Counted from the first letter of the stretch, positions 28,236 through 41,489 are shown. The stretch: 64,000 nucleotides of DNA from Ursus arctos (GCF_023065955.2 NW_026623008.1:14662501-14726500); one strand, 5' to 3'. Notes: generated by a model not told the origin, from the sequence alone. Program-made: numbers and translations.

Positions 28236-30339
28236 CATGCTTCACAGGCCCTGGCTCATTCAGCCAGCCTAACTGAAGCCCCCAGGGGGCTGAGGAGCCC
28301 TGCCCCCCAACCCGGCCCAGGTTTTGGTCTTTCGTGGGGCCCCCTTCCCAGATCCACTAGTGGAAGAGAGGAGGAAACTTCCCTTACTAGACTGTCCTCA
28401 AGGACAGGGATAGTGCTCATTCCCCATCAGAGCGCATGACCACAGCTGGTGCACAGTGAACTCAGAATCAAGGCATCTTGAGAAAGAATGGCTGATTGCC
28501 TCTGCCTGGGTCCCCCATGACTCAGCAACCTCAGTCTTTCCTGGGGCCAATTTAGACCCCACCTCTCCATCCCCCATCCTGCCTGGCTACTCACCAGACT
28601 ATTTACAATCACGGCACTTAGGATCAGAGAAATCTGGGTCCAAATGCTGTGTGACTTTGGGCAAATAGCCCCACCTCTCTGAGCCTCCATGTCCTCAACC
28701 CCAAGCCTGGGATCATGTGAGGCGTCCAGAACTGAATGGAGGAGCAGGCACCCAACATGATGCCAGCTGGGCTTGGAGGGACGCTTAACAGGTACACAGA
28801 GGATGGGGAGACCCCAAAGCCTGCTGTTCAGGAGGGAGCTTGGGTGGACAGCGAGATCTGACCACTTGCAGGGCCCTCCTTACACTGAAAGACAGGAAGA
28901 CCTCCCGGTGGAGGAGAGCGAGGCAGAAGGAGAGGCCTGCCTGGGAGCCAGGATTCTTCCACAAGAAAGCAGGTATCAGGGCGCTGGGCAGGAAATGGGT
29001 GTGTCCTGGGTATGCTTGACCCCACCTTCCTGCAGGTGCTCAGGAACTGACACTCCCAGCCCCAAGAGCCCAGGAATGGCCCCTACCTCTGCCCGCCCAG
29101 ACCTTCCCCCCAGGCTCAGCCAGGGTGGGCAGCAGCAGCCACGCACTACCTTCTGGGAGCAACCCCCTACTTCACTTTCAGTGAGCGGCCAGCGCCAGAA
29201 GAGCCAGAGATAAAGGCTGCATGGTCCCCGGATGCCCTCCTGGCTCCTCCCTCCTGTACCCTCTCCCCTCCTGCTTTTCTGGCCTCACAGCCTCCACTTT
29301 TTGATCCTGATCATTTGTCACATCGTGTCCATTACCTATTGTCCATTTTATGGTTTTTTATTTACTTTTAGTTTCTTTTCAGTTTCCTTTTTATGTCTAA
29401 ATCCAACAAAGTTAGATGTGGAACTGGCCCCAAAGCTATGTGGCCGCTGTTCCAGGCATGGAGATGGGGCTTCCCATGAACTCACCTTTTGACTTCATTT
29501 TCACATTATGGGCTGGGATACCCTGGCCGCACAGGCGGAGGCAAAGACCAAAACACAAATGGGGCAAAAGGGAGAGAGGGAAAGAGCAGAGGATGAAAGG
29601 CAGTCAGCGGATGTGGGAACAGAGAAGCCAAGACAAAATAATAGATAAAGGAGGGATGGGAGGAGGGAGCGATGAGGAGCACATTTCCCATCCTGCCTGT
29701 GCTAACACAGCCCCTCAGACACTAAGGGTGTAAGACGGCAAAGAGCCACACGAGTTCTCAGGCACACTCACATTCCTCTCACACATGCTGAGACAGCTGT
29801 GTCTAGGGCTGCGAAGGCCTCCTCCCTCCAGATCCAAAGCGGCAGCTTTCTTGGGGACACTCCACTGTCCAGACAGTGGGGGGGAGCACCCCCCACCATC
29901 ACCTGATCCTTACCCATCCCCCAGGAAACTGGAAGTTTCTCTCTTCCTCTCCCTCCCTTCTAGTGCATTTCAGCCCCACACCTGGATTTGAGGTGCCCAA
30001 GGGACAAGTGAGGGTACCAGAACCCCAGAAACAGACCTGCTTACTCATTCTGGGCACAAACACCCACTTATCTCTTTGGAGCACACTTGATTTTCCACGG
30101 TTTTACACAGGAACCTGGCTGGGGGACACCTTTGGAATAAGGCTGGGACTCTTCTTTTGCTCCTCTGAGAATTTCCAGGTGGTCCTGCTTAGAGACAGGG
30201 TACTGGGTGTGTTGACTTGCCTCGAGGGTCAAGGACAGAAGCCCTCTACTGCACCGCACCATAGCTGAGTTGAGTCTTGGGCGGAGGGGCACCTTTATAG
30301 CATCCTGGGAGACCACTAGGCCTGGACTCTGGGCTTAGC

Positions 30340-30445
30340 AAAGGGTAGCTAAGAGGAGTGAAGCCACTTGCCCAAGGTCACACAGCATAAGGGAGAGTAG
30401 GGAAGCAAACCTGGGTTTCTGGGGGCTCTATCCCCTAGGCCACGG
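30340..30445 (-). repeat. MIR fragment
   Basis: cacttgcccaaggtcacaca then aagcaaacctgggtttctgg. Confidence 0.65.
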
Positions 30446-31219
30446 CAGTGTCCTTCTGCTCTCCCAAGTAACAGGGTGTCCACCATGGGAGTCTGGTGAG
30501 TCCTACTCTACCCAGCTGCCCGGAACACCTCGGGTGCTGGGGACTGATCTTATCAGCACAACAGCTGCTTTTGCAGTCTGCCTCCCTGCCCAGATGGTCT
30601 GGGGCCGCCAGAGCCACTCTGGTCACCTGTCCCATCTCCACTACCTTTGGTTCAGCCACATAAAAGAGCCTCCCCCTGCTGTCCCAACACACTTCTGCTG
30701 CCACCCGCACCTGCCCTAGGCCACCAGGTGGGAAGGGACTGGACCAAGCCGCAAGAGGTCAAGATCAACATCATGGATTGTGAGGTCCACAAGACCTCTC
30801 AAGCCTCCATTTCCTCACCTGTAAAGTGGGGATGGTAATAGCAGCTGCCTCCTGGGGTTGTTCATTTATCTGCTCCTTCTGAAAATATTCCAAGTGTCAA
30901 CAATGTGTCAGGCGAACAAAACAAAGTCCCAGCCCTTGGGGACCGCCCAAGCAGGGCTGGGGGGACAGTACTGGAAATCAACATTTCAGGGGGTCTTAAG
31001 TGATTTGGAGAAAAATATAGTAGGGAGAGGAGGATATGTGATGTGTGTGTGTGGGGGGGGTGCTATTTAATACAGGGTGGTCGAGGATGGCCTCTCCGAA
31101 CAGACGACATGGAGCGGAAAGTGCTGTTTCCAGGATTAAGCGGGGCCGAAGGCTCCCCGTGTGGGTCATTAGTCCTGCGATTATTGTCACTCCTGCGGAG
31201 TGCTGCCAGGGCTTTGGGC

Positions 31220-31790
31220 TGACAGTCCCCGGACCGGGTCAGAGAAACTCCCTGGACAGACCAAGGGGCAGGGGCGAGCGAGGCAGGACGCTGGCGGACG
31301 GACGGAGGTGACGGCGGAGGTGATGGATAGTGGCGGTGGCGGTGATGGAAGGAAGCGGCCGAAATGCTCCTCCCCATCCCAGACCGCCTCCCACCTCTGC
31401 GCCCGGGGACCGAGCTCCGCTCCCGGCGGCTATCCGCCAGCCCCGGCCCCTGCCCGGCGCCCCCGCGCTCACTCACCGCGGCCGCAGCGTCTCCAGTCCC
31501 GTCGCCGCAGCTCGGCGCTGCACCCCCGGCGCGCCCTGCGCGTCTCCGCCGCCCGCCCCCCGGCGCCCCCCGCCCGCGCGCCCCCCACGTGGCCGCGGGA
31601 ACCAGCACCCCGTATCACCTGGCGGCGGCGCCCGGCCCTTGCCCACCAATCGGCGCCCGCGGAGCCGCTCCGATTAGACGCGCCGCCCAATCAGCGGCCG
31701 CGAGGGGCCCTGGCCCCGCCCCCGCCTGCTCGCGCCTCGGCGCTCCGCCTTAAAGGGCCTGAGGGGCAGTTCCTGCCCACCGCGGGCCTC
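31220..31790. promoter_or_regulatory. CpG island at the SH2D5 5' end
   Basis: CpG-dense, GC-rich block with GC boxes and two CCAAT motifs, falling off near 31790 into ordinary sequence. The nearest gene it can serve is SH2D5; HP1BP3 ends rather than begins on this side. Divergent transcription toward the right is possible but nothing supports a gene there. Confidence 0.8.
31477..31650 (-). promoter_or_regulatory. SH2D5: Probable SH2D5 noncoding first exon and core promoter
   Basis: A near-ideal donor GCG|GTGAGTGAGC on the minus strand lies at 31476-31467 inside a CpG island, at the expected distance upstream of the SH2D5 start-codon exon. The GC-rich stretch behind it has no ATG on the minus strand, as suits a leader exon. 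CCAAT motifs (plus-strand 31646-31650 and 31687-31691) and GC boxes near 31710-31725 lie just upstream. The exon's 5' end is a guess. Confidence 0.6.
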
Positions 31791-32689
31791 TCTTCTCCCG
31801 CTGATGAACCTGAGTACACAGGACCTCGCTGACGGTTCCCTCTTTGAGGAGACCTTCCTCGCCTGCCCCCTGGCTAGCTCCTCCTCCTCCAAGCCGCGGC
31901 TCCAGCAGCTCCTCCTCCCGGAAGCCTTCCCAGACCACCAGTGACTTCTCCACCCCCTGCAGAGCCCTCGCGACTCTCGCTGGTCACCCCACTCCTCTTA
32001 CTAGAGTGCCAGCGGCACTGATCAGGAGGGTCCTCCATCCCCAGTGCGCAGGACCGAGCCTGGTTCGTTCAGTGATTGTCGTCTCGACGACTGAGTGAAT
32101 GCACTCAGGACCAGGCCTCCGGGGCAGGGGCACCCGGACCTTTCCTTCCAGTCCCACCTTTCCTTCCCTCGGCGTCGGAGGGGAGTGGGTATCGCGCATC
32201 CTCTCCCTCATCCTCTTCCCGCCGGGCCGGTTTCCTATGAGGATCCGAGTCTGCCCAGCTCAGCGTGAATGTTGGTCCCTGCACAGGGGACATGACCCTA
32301 TCCTTTGGGCGGCGCGGAAATCCACTTAGATGGGGGCAAACCGGTGTTCAGGTTCGTTACAGCTTTGACCTGGAAAGCACTTCGGTTCCCCTCAGGCCAC
32401 CCACCTTGTAGGTGCCAAAATATACATACGAAACCCGATTCAGCCCCGCCTTTGGTGTATGGGAAGCGTGAGTTCCGCAGAGAGAAAACACCTGAAATTG
32501 TGCGCGCCACTCCTCAGAAAGACAGGTGGGCTCAGGGCCAGTGGGGAACACCCTGACAGAGGTGGGCGAGGCAGAGAAACAAGGTCTGGGGCTCAGGGCC
32601 TCAGGTGACTTCCGGGAGGAGGCTGGTTTGAGCCACTGGGCATGCGCATTGTCTCCCAGAGCATCTGCAGGCCATTCCAGAGGCGGCAT

Positions 32690-32895
32690 TGGGGTGTAAT
32701 GACGAGAGGCTTGGTCCCAAATTTGGGCACGTTGTCTTACTAGATGTGGGACCTTGGGCAAGCACCTTAATCACTTTAATCCTGAGCGCCTCGTCTGTAA
32801 ATGTTACCAACACCTGACTCACAGCCACGTCAGGATTCCAGTGAATTGTGTGCGCAAAGTGCTGGGCACAGTACCTGACCCACAGTAAGTGAGAC
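32690..32895 (+). repeat. MIR
   Basis: gtgggaccttgggcaagcac, then caaagtgctgggcacagtac; intergenic. Confidence 0.7.
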
Positions 32896-33183
32896 ATTCC
32901 ATGATTAATACTAGCTGGTGTTAGACTTCACTTTCATCCTTGAGTTTCCGGCAGGTGTTTAATGGAACACGTATCAAGTGCTCTAGGAAACCCTTCGCTG
33001 AAGCCATGCGATGGCTTTGAATCCAGTGATGAGAAAGATCTAGATGTTTTACAAGCTGCTCCTGCTTTTTGAAAATCCCAATTTATGAAACTCTGGGTAC
33101 ACAAAAGATAAAGGTTAATTCTCACTAGCTTTCTTTTTTTAAAAAAAGCATGTGAAGTTTTTTTTTAAAGATTATTTACTTGA

Positions 33184-33408
33184 GGGGTACCTGGGTGGCT
33201 CAGAGGGTTAAATGTCTGCCTTTGGCTCAGGTCATGATCCCAGGGTCCTGGGATGGAGACCCGCATCGCACCAGGTTCCTTGCTCAGCGGGGAGTCTGCT
33301 TCTCCCTCTGCCTGCCGCTCCCCCTGCCTGCCGCTCCCCCTGCTTGTGTTCTCTCTGTCTCTCTGACAAATACATTTTAAAAATCTTTAAAAAAATAAAA
33401 TAAAATAG
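33184..33408 (+). mobile_element. Can-SINE with duplicated CT-rich segment
   Basis: Has two tandem copies of cctgccgctccccctg (about 33311-33345) before the tail. Intergenic. Confidence 0.9.
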
Positions 33409-34656
33409 GGACAGGAATTCGTTTCAGGTCAAAATGAACAAAGACCAAGGAATTAGAATCAGATGATGAAATAGGCAAATCAGAAAGAGAATTGTGCTTT
33501 CTAAACCTTTCTCAGGATAAGGGGACAGGTCAAGGTCTCAGTAGCAGGCACTGGGCTAGGTCCCAGAGATACTGAGATTTACAACAAAACACCACAGATC
33601 TGGAAAGATAACGTGCAAAATATATATGTTACATTGGCTTCTGACCACTGAGGGTCCCCTTTGTATTGGTCTTCATCCTTACCCAGGGATAGAGCATTTC
33701 CAAACCAAATGCATTTATACATCTGAAGTTCATTCCTTCATTTTTATTTATGGACCAAAGTGATGTAACTTCATCTGAGCAATCCCCCAGGTTACCAAAT
33801 CAGTTCACCTAATTCCACTAAAAGCACAGAAACTCCAAGCTTCTACTGTGCACGCAGCCTTACTCAAGGTACGTGAGATGTAAAAGCTGATGTTTGCATC
33901 AAAGGAAACAGACATTGGCGGGTGTCAGCCATCCCCGGGGCAAGCCAGCCTAGATCCACGCAGGACAGCAGCATAAGCCGGTCACTGCTGCATCCTTATC
34001 CGCCCCATGTCTCTAATCCTGCCTTCATGACAACACAGCTCCTGGAGCCATCAGGGTGGAACTTCAACCATTGGATTCATGACTCACTTTTGCAGGAAGC
34101 CCAAAGGAATGATCTATATTCAGCACAGGAAGAAATGACAAACAAGGCAAGCCAGAGCGCTTGGGTTCATGAGCCCTGAACACGTTGGGGCGCATGGCCG
34201 GGTCTTGGTTATTTCCTGATGAGTCAATGACGTTGACTGAACTACAGGTGTGAGCTTGCTCTCACAATCTCCCCCTTTTCTCTAAAATCCCAGAATCTTG
34301 TACTGGAGTCGCCAGCTGACGAATGTGAGTGGGAAGAAACATCACCTCATTTCAAATCTGATCACTGAGGTGGTGAGCCTGCAACAGGCCTGGGCCCAGC
34401 AGCTTCTCCACATTTGGTTTTCACAGCACAAGCTCCCATCCGTTTGCTCGGTCACACCACCTCACGTTGATAGTTACTTTCAACCTCCAGCACCATTAAT
34501 TCCGTTCTCTAAGGTGGGTCCTAATGGCTGTCCCTGCAACTTACCCCCAATATTGCACCCTCCCAAAGTGACCGAGAACAAAGATTAAACAACGGAAAAA
34601 AACAAACCAAAAACAAAAAAACAAACAAAAAAAACCCACCCCCAAACCCAGAGATG

Positions 34657-35042
34657 TGTTATGGGTTGTATCCCCTCCCTTAACCCCCCATCATTCAAGT
34701 CCTAACCCTGAGTGCCTCAGAATGGGACTGGGACTCAAAGAAAGGGTCTGTAAAGAGGTAAATTAAAATGAGGTCATTAGGGTGGGCACCCACCCAGTAT
34801 CATGGGGGCAGGTCCCTACGAGAAGAGGACACAGACACATAAGAGAGGGAAGACGAGGTGAGGACACAGGGAAGACAGCCATCCATAAGCCGAGGAGAGG
34901 CGACTGGAACAGATCTTCCTTGGGTCTCAGAAAGAATTAGCGCTGTTGCCACCTTCATCCTGGACTTCCAGAGGACAAAACTGTGAGACAAGCTGCTGGG
35001 TCTGTGCTACTTTCTCACAGCAGCCCGAGCCTCCTTAATACT
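34657..35042 (+). mobile_element. Solo LTR of MaLR/MLT1 type
   Basis: Starts tgttatgggttgtatcccct, contains gaggtcattagggtgggcac and acacagggaagacagccatc, and ends near ctccttaatac, matching the MLT1A-like LTR layout. No internal retroviral genes are present. Antiquity is shown by divergence. Confidence 0.75.
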
Positions 35043-35756
35043 GTGATTAAAATAAGATTCCTTTTCACCCATTCAAAAAGTGGGGGACCACAACACTATG
35101 TGGCCAGATTCCTCTTGCCATGTATTCTGGTGTGGCAAAGTGTGGAACTTACGGGACCAGAGAAATGGGATCACTTTTCCAGTTGGGAACCAGGCGGTTA
35201 AGTGCCTTGCCTGAGGTTGCACTGTTAGTTCCAAATGGGACACAGACTGTAGGCACCAGTCAGGGGGTCACAGTTTGTGCGTTTCTGCTTCTGGAGGAGA
35301 GGGAATGGGCACTCCCCCTGAGGACCACCTGTGAAAGCCCAAAGTGCTGCTGCTGCATTATTTCTAGGAATCTTGTTCTATCTTATGAACTATTGTGGAT
35401 TTTGCACTTTCTTCTCTTTGTTTCAATATTACCATTAATACAATGGCATCCCTCCCAATACTGTGGAATAAAACAGGTGCCCTAGAAATAGGCACTTTAT
35501 CTTGCCACCTGTACCCTATTTGAGCAGGGGAACAAGGAATTGTTCCTAGTACTTTCCCAACTGAAAACTATAGGTCTGAAAAGGACCTTTCTCCAGAAAC
35601 ACTTGTTAGAGACTGTTGCCAAAGAGATAAAATAGAGGAGTCCAGGATACACTTTGGAAAGTAAAGAAAGGCAGGTAATACCAAATACTACCTAAAGTAA
35701 TGACTATGTTGAAAAACACCAGCTGGTAATAGTATTCAATGGAGCTTAAAAAAATT

Positions 35757-35868
35757 GGGGTCCCCGGAAGGCTCAGATGGAAGGAGCATGTGACTTTAAC
35801 TTCCGGTTGTGAGTTTGAGCCCCGTGATGGGTGTATAGATTATGTAAATAAAACTTAAAAAAAAAAAT
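35757..35868 (+). mobile_element. Short Can-SINE of the older type
   Basis: ggctcagatggaaggagcat then gagtttgagccccgtgatgg and an A tail; lacks the CT-rich tract. Confidence 0.75.
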
Positions 35869-36244
35869 TGCACATGGAGCAGGCACAGTTTTCTTTGAGC
35901 CTCTCTTCACCCACAGCCAGCTAAGGCCCTAGATTTGACCCAGATGACAGCTGATGGCTACCTAGGCCTCTGGTGACCCCAGCTTAGAGGGCACTCCTAG
36001 CTCTCGATCACCTGGCTGCTCTTTTCTCCTGCTCCCTGGCATTTGAAACTCAAAGTTATGACTGATTCCTCTTTTTTTTACTCATCTTTTAACACGCTCC
36101 TAGCAGTTTAAAAACCTAATTTCAAAATCTGCTAAGCACTTCCCATTAATCTTATGGCATGATCCTGTTGTAACTTATGGCCGGAGGTTTTGCTCCCTGA
36201 ACTATCAAGGGTCTCTACTACTTTGTGGTAAAGGACGGTGGGGA

Positions 36245-36440
36245 GGAGAGCTAATTGGGCGTCAGGTCTACCGAGCCTGGGTTCATGTCTAACTCCATCA
36301 CTTACTACACATTTAATCTGGGGAAAATTAGCTAAACTTATTTGCTTCTGCAAATTGGGGTTTCATATTACACATCTTTGAGAATTTATTTGTGAGGACT
36401 TGAGATAGTGTGCAGTGCCTAGCAATAGGAAACTACAGTG
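36245..36440 (+). repeat. MIR
   Basis: gcctgggttcatgtctaact then gacttgagatagtgtgcagt. Confidence 0.6.
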
Positions 36441-36644
36441 AATAGTAATTTAAACAAGACCCAACTCGTGAAATAAGATATTCTAGCTCATTTATTTAAA
36501 AAAAATGTCTTGCCTAAAATTCTAAAATGCCTTAGTAACCTTAGGGTAGTGAACATGGTTCAGTTCTTTGACACTTGATTATCTCACACTACCTTCAGGT
36601 GGTTATTCTAAACTAAACAACTGTGGATTCGAACACCTTTCTTT

Positions 36645-36826
36645 AGATTTTTTTTTTTTTAAGATTTATTTATTTGAGAGAGAGAGAGAGCACGTGCAGA
36701 GGGAGAGTGATAGGGAGAAGCAGACTCCCCACTGAGCAGTCTGATACAGGTCTTGATCCCGGGACCCTGAGATCACGACCCGAGCTGAAGGCAGATGCTT
36801 CAACGACTGAGCCACCCAGGCGCCCC
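36645..36826 (-). mobile_element. Can-SINE with 14-bp target duplication
   Basis: gaacacctttcttt at 36631-36644 and 36827-36840. Confidence 0.92.
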
Positions 36827-37103
36827 GAACACCTTTCTTTTACGCACAAGGAAATGAAAGCTCAGGGAGATGAGGCTTCTTGGCCAAGGCCCCACAGCTG
36901 GTAAGTGACACAGCCTCCAAGGGCCACAGCTACGGATGCTAGGATGGTGGCCTGAGCAATGCACTCTAGTCAGGAGTCTATTTCAGTGTGGAAATGACAA
37001 AAACCTCTTCTTTTATACACTGCACCAGCAAAGCTCAGTTACACAAACAAGCAGTGTAAGGGATTTAGGTCTGACGTGAGAAGAATGTCATCAGAGCAAA
37101 AGT

Positions 37104-37302
37104 TTTTTTTTTTTTTTTTTAAGATTTTATTTATTTGACAGAGAGAGACAGCCAGCGAGAGAGGGAACACAAGCAGGGGGAATGGGAGAGGAAGAAGCAG
37201 GCTCCCAGTGCAGGAGCCTGATGCGGGGCTCGATCCCATAATGCCAGGATCACGCCCTGAGCCAAAGGCAGACGCTTAATGACTGAGCCACCCAGACGCC
37301 CC
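37104..37302 (-). mobile_element. Can-SINE with 13-bp target duplication
   Basis: cagagcaaaagtt at 37091-37103 and 37303-37315; acagccagcgagagaggg subtype. Confidence 0.92.
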
Positions 37303-38029
37303 CAGAGCAAAAGTTCTTAAACAGTAAAATGGATGAGCAAGGATGCTGTGTAACTTTCTGGGGTTTAGGGAAGAGATTTGTGGGTACTGGGGGCAAACAA
37401 CGATAGCAGGGGAGACCAGGTGACTAATGTTTCTATCAGAATCATGAGTATTAAAAGCAAGGATTACTAATATGCCAGCTCATGATTACTAAGCAGATAT
37501 CCTGTCCGCAAGATTCAGTTGTCAGACAATCCCCCTTCTGGCACTGCTCTTGGTAGGCCCTCCTGAAGTATAAATTTACGGTTCATAAAGAGGGGGAAAG
37601 CAGCTTACTTGGCAATGTCAAAGTTCTGAAAGAAGCTGTGGCTCCTAGAGAAAGAGCTTTCACAAGTGTCAGTGTCCTTTGAACTGCAAGAACTTGCCTG
37701 TAGCAAGTCAACTGTGAGGAAACCAGAATGTGTCCCAAAGCTAGGATTTGAGAATGACCAAGTACTTGTACAGTGTCCAAAATACAACTTAGGGGAGGCA
37801 TAGACAACATTTCCCAGGAATCTGAGATCTAATTCTAATAGTTCTTATCAAACTTAAGCAAATTCTAGAAGCAAACTTAATACATTTCATTGCATTTCTA
37901 AATCCTCTCTACTCTTAAGTCCTTTGTTTGCCATGAACAGAGCACAGGGTCCACTGGGCTGCAGGTTAGGAGGAGAATTCAGAAGCCTGAAGAACTGCCG
38001 ACGGGAGACAACAGAGCAGAGCAGCTAGA

Positions 38030-38195
38030 GATGGCTCTGCATTCAGGGAGCCTGGCTTTAATTCTGGCTTTGCCATTTACTATGACCTGGGGCAAGTTTC
38101 TGAACCACATTCTGTGCCTTAATTTTCCCTTCTGTAAAGTGGGGATAATACATAATTACCATCTCATAGGGTTGCCAGGATTAAATGAACAGTTC
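38030..38195 (+). repeat. MIR
   Basis: ctggctttgccatttactat, tctgtaaagtggggataata and atctcatagggttgccagga. Confidence 0.75.
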
Positions 38196-38800
38196 TGGTC
38201 CTTTGGCTTCAGCTCTGCAGAACTGAGTGGCCATCTGTTCTACCATGAAAATGCAAAACAAACTGCACACTGGGAAGTCCCATCCACCAGAGCCTCTGAG
38301 GGAACGGCTTAACAATGATCTTTTTTTCCAATTAAGAACAGAATTTCTTGTCATGGACAAAATTAGAATTTTTGCTTAACCCAAAGAGAAATAAATTAAT
38401 ATGATTTTGCAGGTTTCAAAGATGAGAAATCTCAACAATCCTAAATTTTTCAAGTTTTTCTTAGTTGGCTAAATACAGCAGTTCATGCATATGGCTGGCT
38501 TCACCTCTTTCTCCTGAGCCCTCGGGATGGCAAGAGTTATGACAGTCTGGGCAAGAAGAATTTCATACAAAAATCGGTTAGCAAACCTAGACTAGGGCTG
38601 ACAAGCTTTTGTAACACAGGAATGATGGAAAAAATGTTTAAGGTATTGGCATATTACCTAGCTCTTGTTTTCATGTAATTTTCTGGTTAATCATACCCCA
38701 TAGATGTGATTAAAACATACATCTGTTTTCTAAGATTTATATTGGACCAGGCTTCCTTTAATTAAGTCCGTGGGGATGGTTAGAATCTGTATTGAATGCT

Positions 38801-41489
38801 TTTATTTTACTAAGAAAAGGTCTCCACTTTTTTTTTTGCAATGGTAGCTCTTCTTTCTCATTTTGTAGGTTAAGAAGCTGACAATCTCTCTCCCAGTACT
38901 TTCTGAGATTCATTTACCAAAGCTAGTTTGTAGGTGGTTTACGGATACATGAAACACTGTAATTGAGCTCAGTAAGTCACTAACAGAGAAAACGAAGCCA
39001 CTGATCCATGCCGGAAATTGCTGGGATTACCTTTTGAGTTTGCTGTCTTCCTTTCTGTAACTTGGAAGTAAAATTTATGTGTTCTGCTCCTTTAGGATGC
39101 CTGGAAGGGAGAAAAACCCAAACATTCCTTTATCTCAGCATAAGTAAGGTGCATGTCTTTGATGATGGGGATTTTCACTAAAGAGTGCAGTGACCCTCTG
39201 TCCTAACCTAAACTTCGTGAAGTTAACACAATGTCAGCGTTGGAAAGGATCTCGGATGATCTAGTCTAAACGTCTTACCCGACGCTGGAGCACCTGATGT
39301 ACAACAGTCACCAGGTGATTCAGGGTATCTTTTTAAAAGCGGTACCGTAACACAAAGAAACCAACCAAAATCCTCCAACTTTTGACCCCGGTAGAGAATT
39401 CCTAGCAGAGGTACCCAACGCCCATACTAAGAAATTATTATCAGCCAAAAATCGTAACAGAAAACAGAATTAGGTCTGTAGGGTTTACCAGTCCTTCAGC
39501 AGTGCTGTATTTTTTTTCTAACTCAAGAATATATGTGAACATTAAACACAGAAAACTGGAATCTACGATCTTGAAGAATCTTAGTAAAACGCAAAATGAT
39601 TTTTTTTAAACCTCTTACTCATTAAATAAGCAGGTTCAATATATCTAGAAACATCATTTACCATCCATATAAAGAATTCAAAGCAAATAAACTGGTGCTT
39701 GTATTTAGAAAGGAAGATGGGGGCATGCTGCTAGTTCAGTCAGCAGAGCAGGCGACTCGATCTCAGGGTTTGAGTTCAAGCCCCACACTGGGTATAGAGA
39801 TTACTCAAAAATCTTTAAAAAAAATTTTTTAAGCTAAAAAAAATAAAATAAATAAAAAGAGGAAAATGGATGGCAGCTATTCCAAGGAGTAGAAAAGACT
39901 CAAGCGAATGCAACTTAGCTACTTCTAAGGATATACTAGAAATTTTAAAATATAAGCTACAGTTCAGCAGCTTTAAAATTTCATGTTTATTCATATTTTT
40001 CAAAATATATGTACATAAAAAAAGGAAGATTTACAACAGGAAAGATTGCCTTACATGCAACACAAATTCCAATGAGCTCATGATGGGATCACACATGATT
40101 ATGCATCTACTTCAAGCCAATTTTCTCCAGTCCATTTCCCAGCCACACGCTAGGCTGCAGATGAGATCCCAGGAGACAATGCAAGCGGAATGAATGACAT
40201 AAGTATCTTGTGCCTCTGGCAGCACTCAAAGGGGCCAGAAGGTGTACACCAAAAAGTTTAAGACAATTAAAATGTCAAGTGCCACAGGGAGGGTAAATGA
40301 TAACCGGAAATCAGTATTTCCCAAGTAGAAAGCTAAGTACTATTGAACACAACTGCACGATACTAAAACAAATACAAATGATGAAGGGTTAGGTAGTCGG
40401 GCTTCATTTGTTATTTTTTTCTTTTCTTTTTTTTTAATATCTCAAAAAGGAAGCTACTTGCTTGATATCAAAAGTGCTGTGGAAAGAAAGGAGGGGAAAA
40501 AAACCCACAGATGAATCTGGAATTTAGTTTATTTTAGCAAATTGTATGGTTTTCCACTTAACATTTCTACATTAGCAATGATGTAACTCTCCAACATTTC
40601 CTTATAAAAAAGGCAAACTGGAAATGACAACTCATGCTCCAAATATTAAAAAATATATTTAAACATTTGATCAAGAAGATTTTATATGTTTTGGTTTTTG
40701 GTAACACAGGTGACACCAGAAATCACAAATTCAATATATTCCTGTATTTCCCCTTCAGTCAAGAATCAAGTGGTGGAGGGAATTTGTGCTTGCGGTTGAG
40801 GGAATGCAATGCCCTGGGCCGGTGAAAAATACCTGTGAATTTACCAATGTGAAAGTGGCCCAAAGGAGTCACAGGTCTTCAGAACCTAATGAAATCATAA
40901 TGATTTTTGGCTTATTCCCAAAGCTAAGATGTCTCTGTATTTATATAATTGGAGAGAGAGGGTTAGTGGAGTGGTTTTATAAATAAGATTAATTATTACA
41001 GCTATAACTGGAGTCTCCAGGCAGAAGGCTTTACAATTTAGTCAGTGCTATATACTGCCTCTTTTTTACTTCCAGCACCCGACCAGCATCCTATTCTTGA
41101 TGCTTTCTACAAATATAAAAATCTTTGCAACTGTTTAGATAAAGCTGGAAGGAGGAAAAAAAAAAAAAAAAAAAGCCAAAGCTGACCATAAAAAAAGAAA
41201 GAGGGTTGGGTGGAGGGAGAAAAAAATGACAAGTGTAGATTATACAGTTCAGGAAAATCCAGAGTTATCGCAGAAATTAAAATGACTGAGGGAAGGGGCA
41301 GGCACCAAGAACAGCACCTAAAGCTAACAAATGCCTAAACTGGTTTATTTATATTCCCTCCCCACAATGTTCATAGGGGAGGAAAAAAAATGTAATTTTA
41401 AAAGCATCAAAACTAAAACAAACGCACACTGACCTTAGAAAATAAGATTCTGAATTTTATCATGATACCCTTTTTTTTCCCTATAAAAT
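38801..41489 (-). other. HP1BP3: Probable HP1BP3 3'UTR, end uncertain
   Basis: AT-rich, almost repeat-free sequence follows the stop codon, apart from one SINE fragment at 39719-39858. Minus-strand AATAAA hexamers occur at 41344-41349, 40528-40533, 39986-39991 and 38801-38806; any may be used, and the last would give a 2.7-kb 3'UTR. Which is real cannot be decided from sequence. Confidence 0.4.
39719..39858 (+). mobile_element. Short, diverged Can-SINE
   Basis: gagttcaagccccacactgg and a mixed A/T tail; in the presumed HP1BP3 3'UTR. Confidence 0.7.

Larger units (their letters stand above)
31791..38300. other. Intergenic region between SH2D5 and HP1BP3
   Basis: No exon recognised on either strand. 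Contains an L2-like fragment (about 31835-32100), MIRs, five Can-SINE copies, one MaLR-type LTR (34657-35042) and an A-rich tract near 34590-34640. The stretch 33840-34300 has no family I recognise. ORFs here are short and lack codon structure. Confidence 0.7.

Noticed and set aside
29232..29740. Possible gene in the T-rich then A-rich stretch of SH2D5 intron 1
   Set aside because: Open frames are short, begin and end in low-complexity sequence and have no splice-site support.
33840..34300. Possible novel element upstream of the MaLR LTR
   Set aside because: No terminal repeats, target duplication or coding signal could be seen; left as unclassified intergenic DNA.
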